From assembly GCA_030595135.1 (NCBI GenBank), contig JAUVDU010000155.1, forward strand, positions 1 to 5,206: a stretch of DNA of 5,206 nt, written 5' to 3'. Made by a program: the position numbers and the translations under genes. The stretch is from Deltaproteobacteria bacterium (GTDB lineage Bacteria > Desulfobacterota > Anaeroferrophillalia > Anaeroferrophillales > Tharpellaceae). The notes under the pieces were generated by a model, which was given only the letters and a program-made list of their open reading frames with translations, was not told where the DNA came from and ran no database searches. Position 1 is the first letter of the stretch. Each line of letters begins with the position of its first letter. Shown piece after piece: positions 1 to 5,058 of the stretch.

Positions 1-168
1 CATGCGCGTGATAACTTGGAGAATATCCGCCTCTTCAAGCTCTTTCTGAGACTCAATCTGACGATTTTTCATCTCCGACATCAACATCCGCAAAACCCCT
101 AGACGAACCTTCTCTTTCTTGCGCATCGCATCCTTAACCGATGCCCCAATCTCATCTTTTAAACCCAT
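1..168 (-). CDS. yqeY: GatB/YqeY domain protein, N-terminal 56 residues (cut by window edge)
   Basis: The gene reads leftward from an ATG at 168-166 and stays open to the window edge, giving 56 codons. The peptide begins MGLKDEIGASVKDAMRKKEK and continues with RLGVLRMLMSEMKNRQIE and a Glu-rich EELEEAD-like stretch. This is the start pattern of the YqeY family: a short amphipathic helix, then the conserved R-L-x-V-x-R-M-L helix, then K-N-x-x-I-E. Family members are about 150 residues long, so roughly two thirds lies outside the window. The domain resembles the C-terminal tRNA-binding part of GatB, the amidotransferase that makes Gln-tRNA or Asn-tRNA, but the role of stand-alone YqeY is not settled. 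A GGGAG ribosome site lies about 9 nt before the ATG and a sigma70-like promoter further upstream. In many bacteria yqeY sits between rpsU and dnaG/rpoD. Here no rpsU lies upstream and the gene starts its own transcript. Family call is good; the biochemical role is unknown. Confidence 0.85.
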   Translation of the reverse strand, partial: MGLKDEIGASVKDAMRKKEKVRLGVLRMLMSEMKNRQIESQKELEEADILQVITRM

Positions 169-218
169 GAAACCAATCTCCCTCTTCCATTTTTGATTAT
201 TTTATTCATGTCGTTGCC

Positions 219-247
219 AGCATACACAACAATTACTAGAATTTCAA
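219..247 (-). promoter_or_regulatory. Candidate sigma70 promoter for yqeY
   Basis: On the minus strand, TTGAAA (247-242, five of six to the -35 consensus) is followed after exactly 17 bp by TATGCT (224-219, four of six to the -10 consensus). Transcription would start near 212, leaving a leader of about 44 nt before the yqeY ATG at 168 and its GGGAG ribosome site. Spacing and position are what a real promoter would have, but this is a match by eye only. Confidence 0.5.
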
Positions 248-320
248 GCATGATGGCTTCGTGAAAAAAGCAAGCACACATTGCACTTGACTCCACCGCC
301 AGCATTTAGTAGGTTGATTC

Positions 321-343
321 TGGTCGGCGCAAAAAACCGGCCA
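321..343. other. Small hairpin upstream of the NYN gene
   Basis: TGGTCGG (321-327) can pair with CCGGCCA (337-343) over 7 bp, with one G-T/G-U wobble at 324/340, around a 9-nt A-rich loop. It lies 46 bp before the NYN start and ahead of the TAAAAT hexamer at 351. No T-tract follows on the plus strand, so it is not a typical terminator. It could be a protein-binding site or chance. Confidence 0.3.
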
Positions 344-389
344 TCGCGGATAAAATCCACTTCCCCTTGCCTATGGAGCAACCTTAATA

Positions 390-1151
390 ATGTCTGAAAA
401 AGAACACACCCTGGCCGTTTTCATCGACTTTGAAAACCTCGCTCTGGGCTTTAAAAATCGTAAAAAAAATGAGAAATTTGAAATTGCCCTAATTCTCGCG
501 AGACTGGTTGAAAAGGGCAAGGTGATCGCCAAGAAAGCCTATGCCGACTGGGCCAGCTACTCTAAATTCAAGGAAGAGTTACACGCGGCGGCAATTGAGT
601 TGATCGAGATTCCGAAACGGCGCATGACCGGCAAAAACTCAGCCGACATCCGCCTCTGCGTCGATGCCATGGATATGTCTTATGCCAAGGATCATATCGA
701 CACGTTTGTCATCGTCTCCGGCGATTCAGATTTTTCACCCCTGGTTTCCAAGCTCAAAGAGAACGGCAAACAGGTAATCGGCATCGGCATGCGCGATAGT
801 ACGTCAGATCTCTTAAGCGACAACTGCGACGAATTTATCTTTTACGAAGATCTGGAACAGGCCTCGCAAATGACACCGCCGCAACTCACTGGCGACCTCT
901 CTGAAGAAAAACGCGAAGCTTTCAAATTACTCTTTGACTCAATCACGGCTTTAAGACGTGAGAATAAAGAGATTCTCTGGTCTTCAATGATCAAACAGAC
1001 GATGCAGCGCAAGCGGCCGTCATTTAACGAGTCCACCATCGGCTACCGCTCGTTCAGCGAGATGTTGCAAGACTGCGCCAAACGTAAATATCTACAGGTG
1101 AGCAAGGATAGTAAAAGCGGAACCCTAATCGTCGACGGCTTCGCTAAATAG
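390..1151 (+). CDS. NYN-domain (PIN-like, LabA/DUF88) protein with C-terminal LOTUS/OST-HTH domain
   Basis: A 253-residue protein. Residues 8-155 form a NYN domain, a PIN-like fold typical of metal-dependent RNases. The acidic residues expected for the active site are visible: D13 in FIDFEN (with N16), D86 in KNSADIRL, and D112 and D114 in VSGDSDF. Residues about 170-248 look like a LOTUS/OST-HTH winged-helix RNA-binding domain: a leading helix, an [13 protein letters not shown] helix, an R-P-S-F-N-E...GYRSFSEML core, and a short basic beta end. NYN plus LOTUS is a known bacterial architecture, so a structured-RNA-directed nuclease or RNA-binding role in the cytoplasm is likely; the substrate is unknown. 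There is no signal peptide or membrane segment. The ATG is the first start after an in-frame TAA at 351-353. GGAG at 375-378 is 11 nt upstream, slightly far. The stop lies 8 bp before pabA, so the two are probably one operon. The NYN call is firm and the LOTUS call is likely. Confidence 0.88.
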   Translation: MSEKEHTLAVFIDFENLALGFKNRKKNEKFEIALILARLVEKGKVIAKKAYADWASYSKFKEELHAAAIELIEIPKRRMTGKNSADIRLCVDAMDMSYAKDHIDTFVIVSGDSDFSPLVSKLKENGKQVIGIGMRDSTSDLLSDNCDEFIFYEDLEQASQMTPPQLTGDLSEEKREAFKLLFDSITALRRENKEILWSSMIKQTMQRKRPSFNESTIGYRSFSEMLQDCAKRKYLQVSKDSKSGTLIVDGFAK

Positions 1152-1159
1152 GATTTTTC

Positions 1160-1726
1160 ATGCTTTTAATGATTGATAACTACGACTCGTTTACGTACAA
1201 TATTGTCCAGTATTTCGGTATCCTGGGGGAAGAGGTCGTGGTCAAACGCAATGATGAAATCACACTCGACGGTATCGCTGAGCTACAACCGGATCGGCTC
1301 GTTATTTCACCCGGCCCCTGCACCCCGGCTGAAGCCGGGATTTCGGTTGCCGCGATCAAACATTTTGCCGGAAGATTACCGATCTTAGGCGTCTGTCTCG
1401 GCCACCAGAGTATCGGGGCCGCTTTTGGCGGTGAGATTGTCCGCGCTGAGCGCATCATGCACGGCAAAACCTCCGAGGTTGAACATGACGGCCGCGAACT
1501 TTTCCAAGGAATCGCGAACCCCTTCACCGCAACCCGCTACCATTCCTTGGTAATCGCCCCAAAAACCCTGCCTGCCTGCCTTGAAGTTACGGCTCGCGCC
1601 TGTGACGATCAAGAGATCATGGCCATACACCACCGCGAGTTCCCGATCTGGGGCATTCAGTTCCACCCCGAATCAATCCTCACCGAAGCCGGCATGGCAA
1701 TTCTGAAAAACTTTCTCGTTCTTTAA
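1160..1726 (+). CDS. pabA: Glutamine amidotransferase subunit of aminodeoxychorismate/anthranilate synthase (PabA/TrpG)
   Basis: A 188-residue class I glutamine amidotransferase, the usual length for stand-alone PabA/TrpG. It hydrolyses glutamine and passes ammonia to a chorismate-binding partner (PabB for folate, TrpE for tryptophan). Visible motifs in order: [10 protein letters not shown] at 5-14, [11 protein letters not shown] at 50-60, the nucleophile C79 in GVCLGHQ, HGKTSEV at 101-107, YHSL at 127-130, and H169 and E171 in QFHPES completing the catalytic triad. Nothing essential is missing. GGA at 1151-1153, overlapping the upstream stop, is 6 nt before the ATG, so translation is probably coupled to the NYN gene. 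No pabB or trpE is adjacent, so sequence alone cannot say whether it serves folate, tryptophan or both, as shared subunits do in some bacteria. It ends 21 bp from a convergent gene. The trpG name would be equally acceptable. Confidence 0.93.
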   Translation: MLLMIDNYDSFTYNIVQYFGILGEEVVVKRNDEITLDGIAELQPDRLVISPGPCTPAEAGISVAAIKHFAGRLPILGVCLGHQSIGAAFGGEIVRAERIMHGKTSEVEHDGRELFQGIANPFTATRYHSLVIAPKTLPACLEVTARACDDQEIMAIHHREFPIWGIQFHPESILTEAGMAILKNFLVL

Positions 1727-1747
1727 AAGATATAGTTAGTGCCTGTA

Positions 1748-2320
1748 TTACTCAAGCAGAACCAGGCCGGTAAAGGTTGCCATCGATTCATCTTTATCAA
1801 CCACTGACTTCTGGGGCCAGCCTGCCGTCTCCATCAGTTTGCCGACATCGATACCATGACCGGACATTGAGGGTCTGGCAAGATGAGGATTACGGCAAGC
1901 CTTGCCCTCATCCAGCACCCGACACTCCGGATAATCTGCGCAAAAAAGCTCTTTACAAGAACCCCCGGCAAAAGCCCGGGCTTTTGTCGCACCCAATTTA
2001 CGCGCCGCCCTCTCAACCCCGGCCCCAATTTCATGAATCAGAGCCAAAACCTCATTCCGCTCAAATGAAAAAGAGACCTCTTTCGGAACTTCAAGTTTAA
2101 AAACCAAGGCCTTGCCATAATCGGCCATCATCTCTCTGAAACCTTGCGGCCCGGCAACATGAGGCGGACAACTCATAGAGCGACCGTAACCATCACAGCG
2201 CGGCTCCAGACACATCCCGGCGAGCTCATCTTTAACCACAATATCTTTGACCTCAACCAAAATTGCATCCGCCGCCCCCAAATGGCGAGCCAGTTCCAAC
2301 AAATCAGAAAATTTATTCAT
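1748..2320 (-). CDS. DUF2284 predicted metal-binding protein
   Basis: A 190-residue protein recognised as DUF2284, annotated in general as predicted metal-binding and of unknown function. Seven cysteines fall in two groups: C37, C42 and C51 in a C-x4-C-x8-C-P-P-H arrangement (MCLEPRCDGYGRSMSCPPH), then C122, C127, C133 and C142 in a C-x4-C-x5-C-x8-C arrangement. Such spacing suits an iron-sulfur cluster or zinc sites; which one is inference. No signal peptide or membrane segment is seen, so it is probably cytoplasmic. The ATG is directly preceded by an in-frame TAG, which fixes the start; the ribosome site (GAGA, 5 nt upstream) is weak. It is the last gene of the leftward series, 117 bp downstream of the PilZ gene, and converges on pabA. 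Family members are common in anaerobes, which fits the suggested lifestyle. The family call is firm and the function unknown. Confidence 0.85.
   Translation of the reverse strand: MNKFSDLLELARHLGAADAILVEVKDIVVKDELAGMCLEPRCDGYGRSMSCPPHVAGPQGFREMMADYGKALVFKLEVPKEVSFSFERNEVLALIHEIGAGVERAARKLGATKARAFAGGSCKELFCADYPECRVLDEGKACRNPHLARPSMSGHGIDVGKLMETAGWPQKSVVDKDESMATFTGLVLLE
1966..1989. repeat. Long palindrome inside the DUF2284 gene
   Basis: CAAAAGCCCGGGCTTTTG (1969-1986) is a perfect 18-bp palindrome, extended to 1966-1989 by two more matched pairs outside one G/T mismatch. It is in codons for about residues 112-118 of the DUF2284 protein (TKARAFA). With the centre opened it could form a stem of 7 or more bp in the mRNA. 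A coincidence of Ala/Arg/Lys/Phe codons is possible. Confidence 0.5.
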
Positions 2321-2437
2321 CTATTTCTCAATAAGGAGTAGAAAGTAATTTGTTACCAGCAATTATGTGGGGGCCGCGCTCAGCGGTCTAAAGTCGCTTT
2401 TTACGCCCCGCAGAAAGTGCCCTGGGGTGCGACGCCA
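2321..2437. repeat. Hairpin-rich spacer with an interrupted GATGGC...AAAAAGC motif
   Basis: This 117-bp gap between the PilZ gene stop and the DUF2284 start has two secondary structures. One is GGCCGC/GCGGTC (2372-2377 with 2383-2388, 5-nt loop, one wobble). The other is an imperfect 9-bp stem, CGCCCC-CAG with CTG-GGG-GCG, between 2404 and 2431, with one bulged base on each arm and an 8-nt loop. Read leftward, the second stem is framed by GATGGCGTCG (2439-2430) and CGTAAAAAGCGAC (2405-2393). Neither stem has a following T-tract in the leftward direction, so a rho-independent terminator for the PilZ gene is not supported. No clear promoter for DUF2284 was seen. It may be a dispersed intergenic repeat. 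Confidence 0.4.
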
Positions 2438-3064
2438 TCAAACTTGATTGACAGCAAGGAATCTATTTAATTGAATCTGGCTTTTACCACTAAGGTCAGT
2501 AAACTGGATTCCCAATGAGAGCTCTTCGCTATCTTGCGACATGCTCCTTACCGCACCTTGCAGACAAAGTTCTCCCTCTACTCCAGGTAAAGAGAGAAAC
2601 ATCGCAATGGCGGACTGAATTTTGAGAGGCTCTTTAACCCATTCGAGCTCTTCTAGAGAAATTGTCGCCTTACAGCCACCTTTACTAATATCGCCGACAA
2701 CTCCTTTAAAACGCAATTTTCTATCTTGATGTCGAGTCACAACCTCCAGGCGAGCCGGGAGACTACAATCAAATCTTTTATGAGTCCTCAGGTTATAATC
2801 TTCAATTTTCTTGGGGAATTTAACAAACACAACATTAAATGGCTCCAGTACAGGTAACATGATTGGTGATCTGAAACCAAAGACACTCCCCTGATGTACA
2901 TATCTTACAACTAACTCCTTATCTTTGGCAAAAATTTCTTCGGAGTTCACGACCATGGGGATTTTTATAATCAGATAACGCCCTTCCTCCCGGCCCACCA
3001 GACAGCTTTTCAAACGGTTGGGATAACCCTGAACCTGTACCTGTAATACTGTATTAAAATCCAT
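2438..3064 (-). CDS. PilZ-domain protein with YcgR-like N-terminal region (likely c-di-GMP receptor)
   Basis: A 208-residue protein. Residues 1-88 resemble the beta-rich YcgR/flagellar-brake N-terminal region, including the IIKIPM stretch and VRYVHQGSVFGFRS. Residues 92-205 form a PilZ domain. Both halves of the cyclic-di-GMP signature are intact: R93-x-x-x-R97 in NLRTHKRFDC, and D125-x-S127-x-x-G130 in GDISKGGC. Binding of c-di-GMP is therefore expected, with an effect on motility, surface attachment or exopolysaccharide; the target is unknown. No membrane segment is seen. GAGGT is 6 nt before the ATG and an in-frame TGA lies just upstream, so the start is secure. It follows hisE on the same strand after 109 bp that contain a candidate promoter, so it may be transcribed on its own. 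Its base composition is unlike hisA: 231 of 540 bases are G or C at 2521-3060 by hand count (about 43%), against about 59% over 4441-4680 within hisA. Recent acquisition or weaker selection is possible. Confidence 0.88.
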   Translation of the reverse strand: MDFNTVLQVQVQGYPNRLKSCLVGREEGRYLIIKIPMVVNSEEIFAKDKELVVRYVHQGSVFGFRSPIMLPVLEPFNVVFVKFPKKIEDYNLRTHKRFDCSLPARLEVVTRHQDRKLRFKGVVGDISKGGCKATISLEELEWVKEPLKIQSAIAMFLSLPGVEGELCLQGAVRSMSQDSEELSLGIQFTDLSGKSQIQLNRFLAVNQV

Positions 3065-3097
3065 CCGGCAACCTCATACAACCGTTAAGATCGAACA

Positions 3098-3127
3098 ATT
3101 ATGACCAAAACATCGACATCGGATCAA
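3098..3127 (-). promoter_or_regulatory. Candidate sigma70 promoter for the PilZ gene
   Basis: On the minus strand TTGATC (3127-3122, four of six to -35) is followed after 18 bp by CATAAT (3103-3098, five of six to -10). Transcription would start near 3091, giving a leader of about 27 nt that contains the GAGGT ribosome site at 3075-3071. Support is by inspection only. Confidence 0.4.
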
Positions 3128-3142
3128 ATCTCCCTATCAGGA

Positions 3143-3160
3143 TATACAGGTACCTCTATA
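3143..3160. promoter_or_regulatory. 18-bp imperfect palindrome upstream of the PilZ promoter (possible operator)
   Basis: TATACAGGTACCTCTATA is symmetric at eight of nine base pairs around a perfect AGGTACCT core; only the C/C pair at 3147 and 3156 breaks it. It lies between the hisE stop (3174) and the -35 hexamer of the PilZ promoter candidate (3122-3127), about 60 bp upstream of the predicted transcript start. The size and symmetry suit a dimeric regulator. No T-tract follows on the minus strand, so it is not a standard terminator for the his genes. Confidence 0.35.
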
Positions 3161-3173
3161 CCATAAATAACAC

Positions 3174-3518
3174 CTAGTCATCAACCCCTGTTTTACGGCT
3201 CGCTTTTTCGGTCAAACCGGAGGTGCCGAAGCGGCGTTTGAGTTCAGTTTTTATAGCTGAGGGAGGAATTTTTTGGTCGGCCATGAGAACCAGGAGGTGG
3301 AAAGTTAAGTCGGCAAGTTCGTGGGTAAGAGCAGGTGGGTTCGGGTTTTTGGCGGCCAGGAGAACTTCGCAGGACTCTTCACCGACCTTTTTTAAGACCT
3401 GATCGGTGCCCTTTTGCAGCAGAGAAGAGACATAAGAGTTTTGGCGGGGATGGTCGCGGCGTTCGCAGATCACTTTATAGAGTTCATCGATTATCGAATC
3501 TGTATAGTCATCACTCAT
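3174..3518 (-). CDS. hisE: Phosphoribosyl-ATP pyrophosphatase (HisE)
   Basis: A 114-residue all-helical enzyme of the MazG-like fold. It hydrolyses phosphoribosyl-ATP to phosphoribosyl-AMP and pyrophosphate, the second step of histidine biosynthesis, in the cytoplasm. The family signature is clear: SYVSSLLQKGTDQVLKKVGEE at about 28-48, the metal-binding acidic set E47, E48, E51 and E67, D70 in HELADLTFHL, and the family-typical RRFGTSGLTEKASR end at 95-108. It is a stand-alone HisE, not a HisIE fusion, slightly longer than average. An in-frame TGA lies 9 nt upstream of the ATG, so the start is fixed. The ribosome site is poor (AAGTGA within a small inverted repeat), so translation may depend on coupling to hisF, whose stop is 20 nt upstream. 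hisI, which acts next, is not in the window. Confidence 0.94.
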   Translation of the reverse strand: MSDDYTDSIIDELYKVICERRDHPRQNSYVSSLLQKGTDQVLKKVGEESCEVLLAAKNPNPPALTHELADLTFHLLVLMADQKIPPSAIKTELKRRFGTSGLTEKASRKTGVDD

Positions 3519-3521
3519 AAT

Positions 3522-3535
3522 TTGTCACTTGACAA
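3522..3535. repeat. Inverted repeat in the hisF-hisE gap
   Basis: TTGTCA-CT-TGACAA is a perfect 6-bp inverted repeat with a 2-nt centre, filling most of the 20-bp space between hisF and hisE. Read leftward it covers the only ribosome-site-like bases of hisE. As RNA it could close a 5-bp stem with a 4-nt loop. The role is not established. Confidence 0.35.
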
Positions 3536-3538
3536 TAA

Positions 3539-4300
3539 TCAATCACGAACCCGCACCCCGCGCTCGCGGAGATAATCCTTGGTTTCGCCGATCGTATATT
3601 CACGATAGTGAAAAATGGACGCAGCCAGAGCGGCGCTGGCCGCTCCTTTAGTCAAGCCTTCATAGATATGATCGAGGTTGCCGACGCCGCCGGAGGCGAT
3701 CACCGGGACTTCGACCGCATCGACGATAGTTTTAGTCAGTTCAAGATCAAAACCATCCTTGGTGCCATCTCGATCCATACTCGTTAAAAGGATCTCTCCG
3801 GCCCCGTATTCAACCATACGCCGGGCCCATTCGACCACATCGAGACCGGTCGGTTCGCGACCGCCATAGATAAAAACCTCCCAACCGTTACCGGAGGTTC
3901 GGGCCTTGGCATCGATCGCAACCACCGTACATTGACTGCCGAAACGGTAGGCCGCCTCTTTAACAAATTCGGGGCGATGAACAGCCGCCGTATTGATCGA
4001 GACTTTGTCGGCCCCGGCATTGAGCAGGGCCCTGATATCTTCAAGTTTTCTCACTCCGCCGCCGACCGTCAACGGAATAAAGACCTGTTCGGCGGTGCGG
4101 GCGACAACATCGAGGATAATCGAACGTCGGTCGGAGGATGCGGTTATATCGAGAAAAGTGAGTTCATCGGCTCCCTGTTCATCATAGATGGCGGCAACTT
4201 CAACCGGATCACCGGCATCCCTTAAACCGACAAAATTAACCCCTTTGACCACCCGGCCATCCTTGACATCGAGACAGGGAATAATTCTTTTGGCTAACAT
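3539..4300 (-). CDS. hisF: Imidazole glycerol phosphate synthase, cyclase subunit (HisF)
   Basis: A 253-residue (beta/alpha)8 barrel, the standard HisF length. With the glutaminase HisH it converts PRFAR plus ammonia into imidazole glycerol phosphate and AICAR, joining histidine and purine synthesis. The catalytic aspartates are present: D11 in [15 protein letters not shown] and D130 in VVAIDAK. Phosphate-binding loops are TVGGGV at 78-83 and IASGGVG at 201-207, and [10 protein letters not shown] at 174-183 is typical of the family. Its ATG overlaps the end of hisA by 7 nt (ATGTTAG), and a GGTGA ribosome site 6 nt upstream lies inside hisA, so translation is very probably coupled. hisE follows after 20 nt. 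The HisH partner is not within the window. No anomalies seen. Confidence 0.97.
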   Translation of the reverse strand: MLAKRIIPCLDVKDGRVVKGVNFVGLRDAGDPVEVAAIYDEQGADELTFLDITASSDRRSIILDVVARTAEQVFIPLTVGGGVRKLEDIRALLNAGADKVSINTAAVHRPEFVKEAAYRFGSQCTVVAIDAKARTSGNGWEVFIYGGREPTGLDVVEWARRMVEYGAGEILLTSMDRDGTKDGFDLELTKTIVDAVEVPVIASGGVGNLDHIYEGLTKGAASAALAASIFHYREYTIGETKDYLRERGVRVRD

Positions 4301-5055
4301 TGTGATTCACCATTAGCATTTTCCCGGGCATCGGCATCAGCCAGAGTTTGAGCGGTGCTAAGATCAAGCGTACCTTCATAAAGAGCGCGACCGGTAATCG
4401 CGGCGCTTACACCACATTTTTCGAGCGGCAAGAGACCTTTGACATCGGCGATGGTCGCAATCCCGCCGGAGGCGATCACCGGAATCGAGATGGCTTCAGC
4501 CAGGGCTTTGGTCTCTTCAAGATTGACGCCGGTCTGCATGCCGTCGCGCAAAATATCGGTATAGATTATCGCCGCCACCCCGCAATCTTCAAAACCTCGG
4601 GCCAGATCAAGGGCCTGCACCCTAGTTTCAGCCGCCCAACCCCGGGTTGCAACCAAACCTTGACGAGCATCGATCCCGACGCAGATACGACCCGGAAAAG
4701 TTTTGGCCGCAATCCGTGCCAACTCGGGGTTTTCAACCGCCACGGTGCCTAAGATGGCTCGATCAAGACCAAGATCAAGGTAGGCGCTGATCGTTTCAAG
4801 ATCACGAATTCCACCCCCCAACTGACAAGGGATATCAAGGGCCGCAACAATTTTTTTAATAATCTCGCGATTAATCGGCTCCCCGGCAAAAGCGCCGTTA
4901 AGATCGACCAGATGCAAATACCTGGCTCCCTGCTTCTGCCAGTTCAGAGCCATCTCAACCGGGTCATTGGAAAAGAGCGTATCATCTTCCATCCGCCCCT
5001 GTTTGAGACGCACACAGTTGCCATCTTTTAAATCAATTGCCGGAATAATAATCAT
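4294..5055 (-). CDS. hisA: ProFAR isomerase (HisA)
   Basis: A 253-residue half-barrel-duplicated (beta/alpha)8 enzyme, homologous to the neighbouring HisF. It performs the Amadori rearrangement of ProFAR to PRFAR in histidine synthesis. The catalytic pair is visible: D8 in [10 protein letters not shown] and D129 in CVGIDAR. The phosphate loops are QLGGGIRD at 78-85 and IASGGIA at 194-200; YTDILRDGM at 165-173 is typical of HisA. The start at 5055 gives the canonical M-I-I-I-P-A-I-D opening. An AGGAG site at 5071-5067 is 11 nt upstream, rather distant, and lies in the last codons of the preceding gene, whose stop is only 3 nt away. The last 15 residues or so (after the TLADA stretch) are a variable acidic tail. 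The intact neighbour hisF argues for HisA, not the bifunctional PriA of actinobacteria. Confidence 0.96.
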   Translation of the reverse strand: MIIIPAIDLKDGNCVRLKQGRMEDDTLFSNDPVEMALNWQKQGARYLHLVDLNGAFAGEPINREIIKKIVAALDIPCQLGGGIRDLETISAYLDLGLDRAILGTVAVENPELARIAAKTFPGRICVGIDARQGLVATRGWAAETRVQALDLARGFEDCGVAAIIYTDILRDGMQTGVNLEETKALAEAISIPVIASGGIATIADVKGLLPLEKCGVSAAITGRALYEGTLDLSTAQTLADADARENANGESQC

Positions 5056-5058
5056 CTT

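Larger units (their letters stand above)
169..389. other. Divergent intergenic region between yqeY and the NYN gene
   Basis: These 221 bp separate two genes pointing away from each other. They hold the yqeY promoter candidate (219-247), a GATGGC-type motif (252-271) and a hairpin (321-343). For the rightward gene no convincing promoter is seen. TAAAAT at 351-356 is a good -10 hexamer but has no -35 at the right distance. TTGCAC (281-286) with TTTAGT (305-310) at 18 bp is a weak alternative. No small open frame with a ribosome site was found. Confidence 0.6.

Noticed and set aside
281..310. Possible promoter TTGCAC-18-TTTAGT (or TTGACT-17-TAGGTT) for the NYN gene.
   Set aside because: Matches are too weak (three or four of six at the -10), so it is mentioned only in the spacer entry and not called.
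1180..1527. A 115-codon minus-strand open frame within pabA.
   Set aside because: pabA has a complete catalytic triad on the other strand; the antisense peptide is Ser/Pro-rich and unlike any family I know.
1777..2100. A 107-codon plus-strand open frame opposite DUF2284.
   Set aside because: It is antisense to a conserved cysteine-motif protein; the translation is Pro/His-rich and typical of a shadow frame.
2372..2388. GC-rich stem read as a rho-independent terminator for the PilZ gene.
   Set aside because: No run of T follows in the leftward direction; the T-run at 2398-2402 is on the plus strand and 10 nt away from the stem.
2365..2391. Short plus-strand frame starting ATGTGGGGG after an AAGGAG-like sequence at 2333-2338.
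   Set aside because: Only eight codons before the stop, the Shine-Dalgarno-like bases are too far away, and the region is better explained as hairpin-forming spacer.
3678..4225. Several plus-strand open frames opposite hisF.
   Set aside because: They lie entirely antisense to a clearly functional hisF with intact catalytic residues, and their peptides are low in recognisable motifs.
4348..4752. A 134-codon plus-strand open frame opposite hisA.
   Set aside because: It is a shadow of the hisA codon pattern, with no family resemblance, and the hisA reading frame is unambiguous.
4294..5055. Possibility that the hisA-like gene is the bifunctional HisA/TrpF enzyme PriA.
   Set aside because: The sequence has ordinary HisA motifs, and PriA is typical of actinobacteria, which the rest of the window does not suggest.
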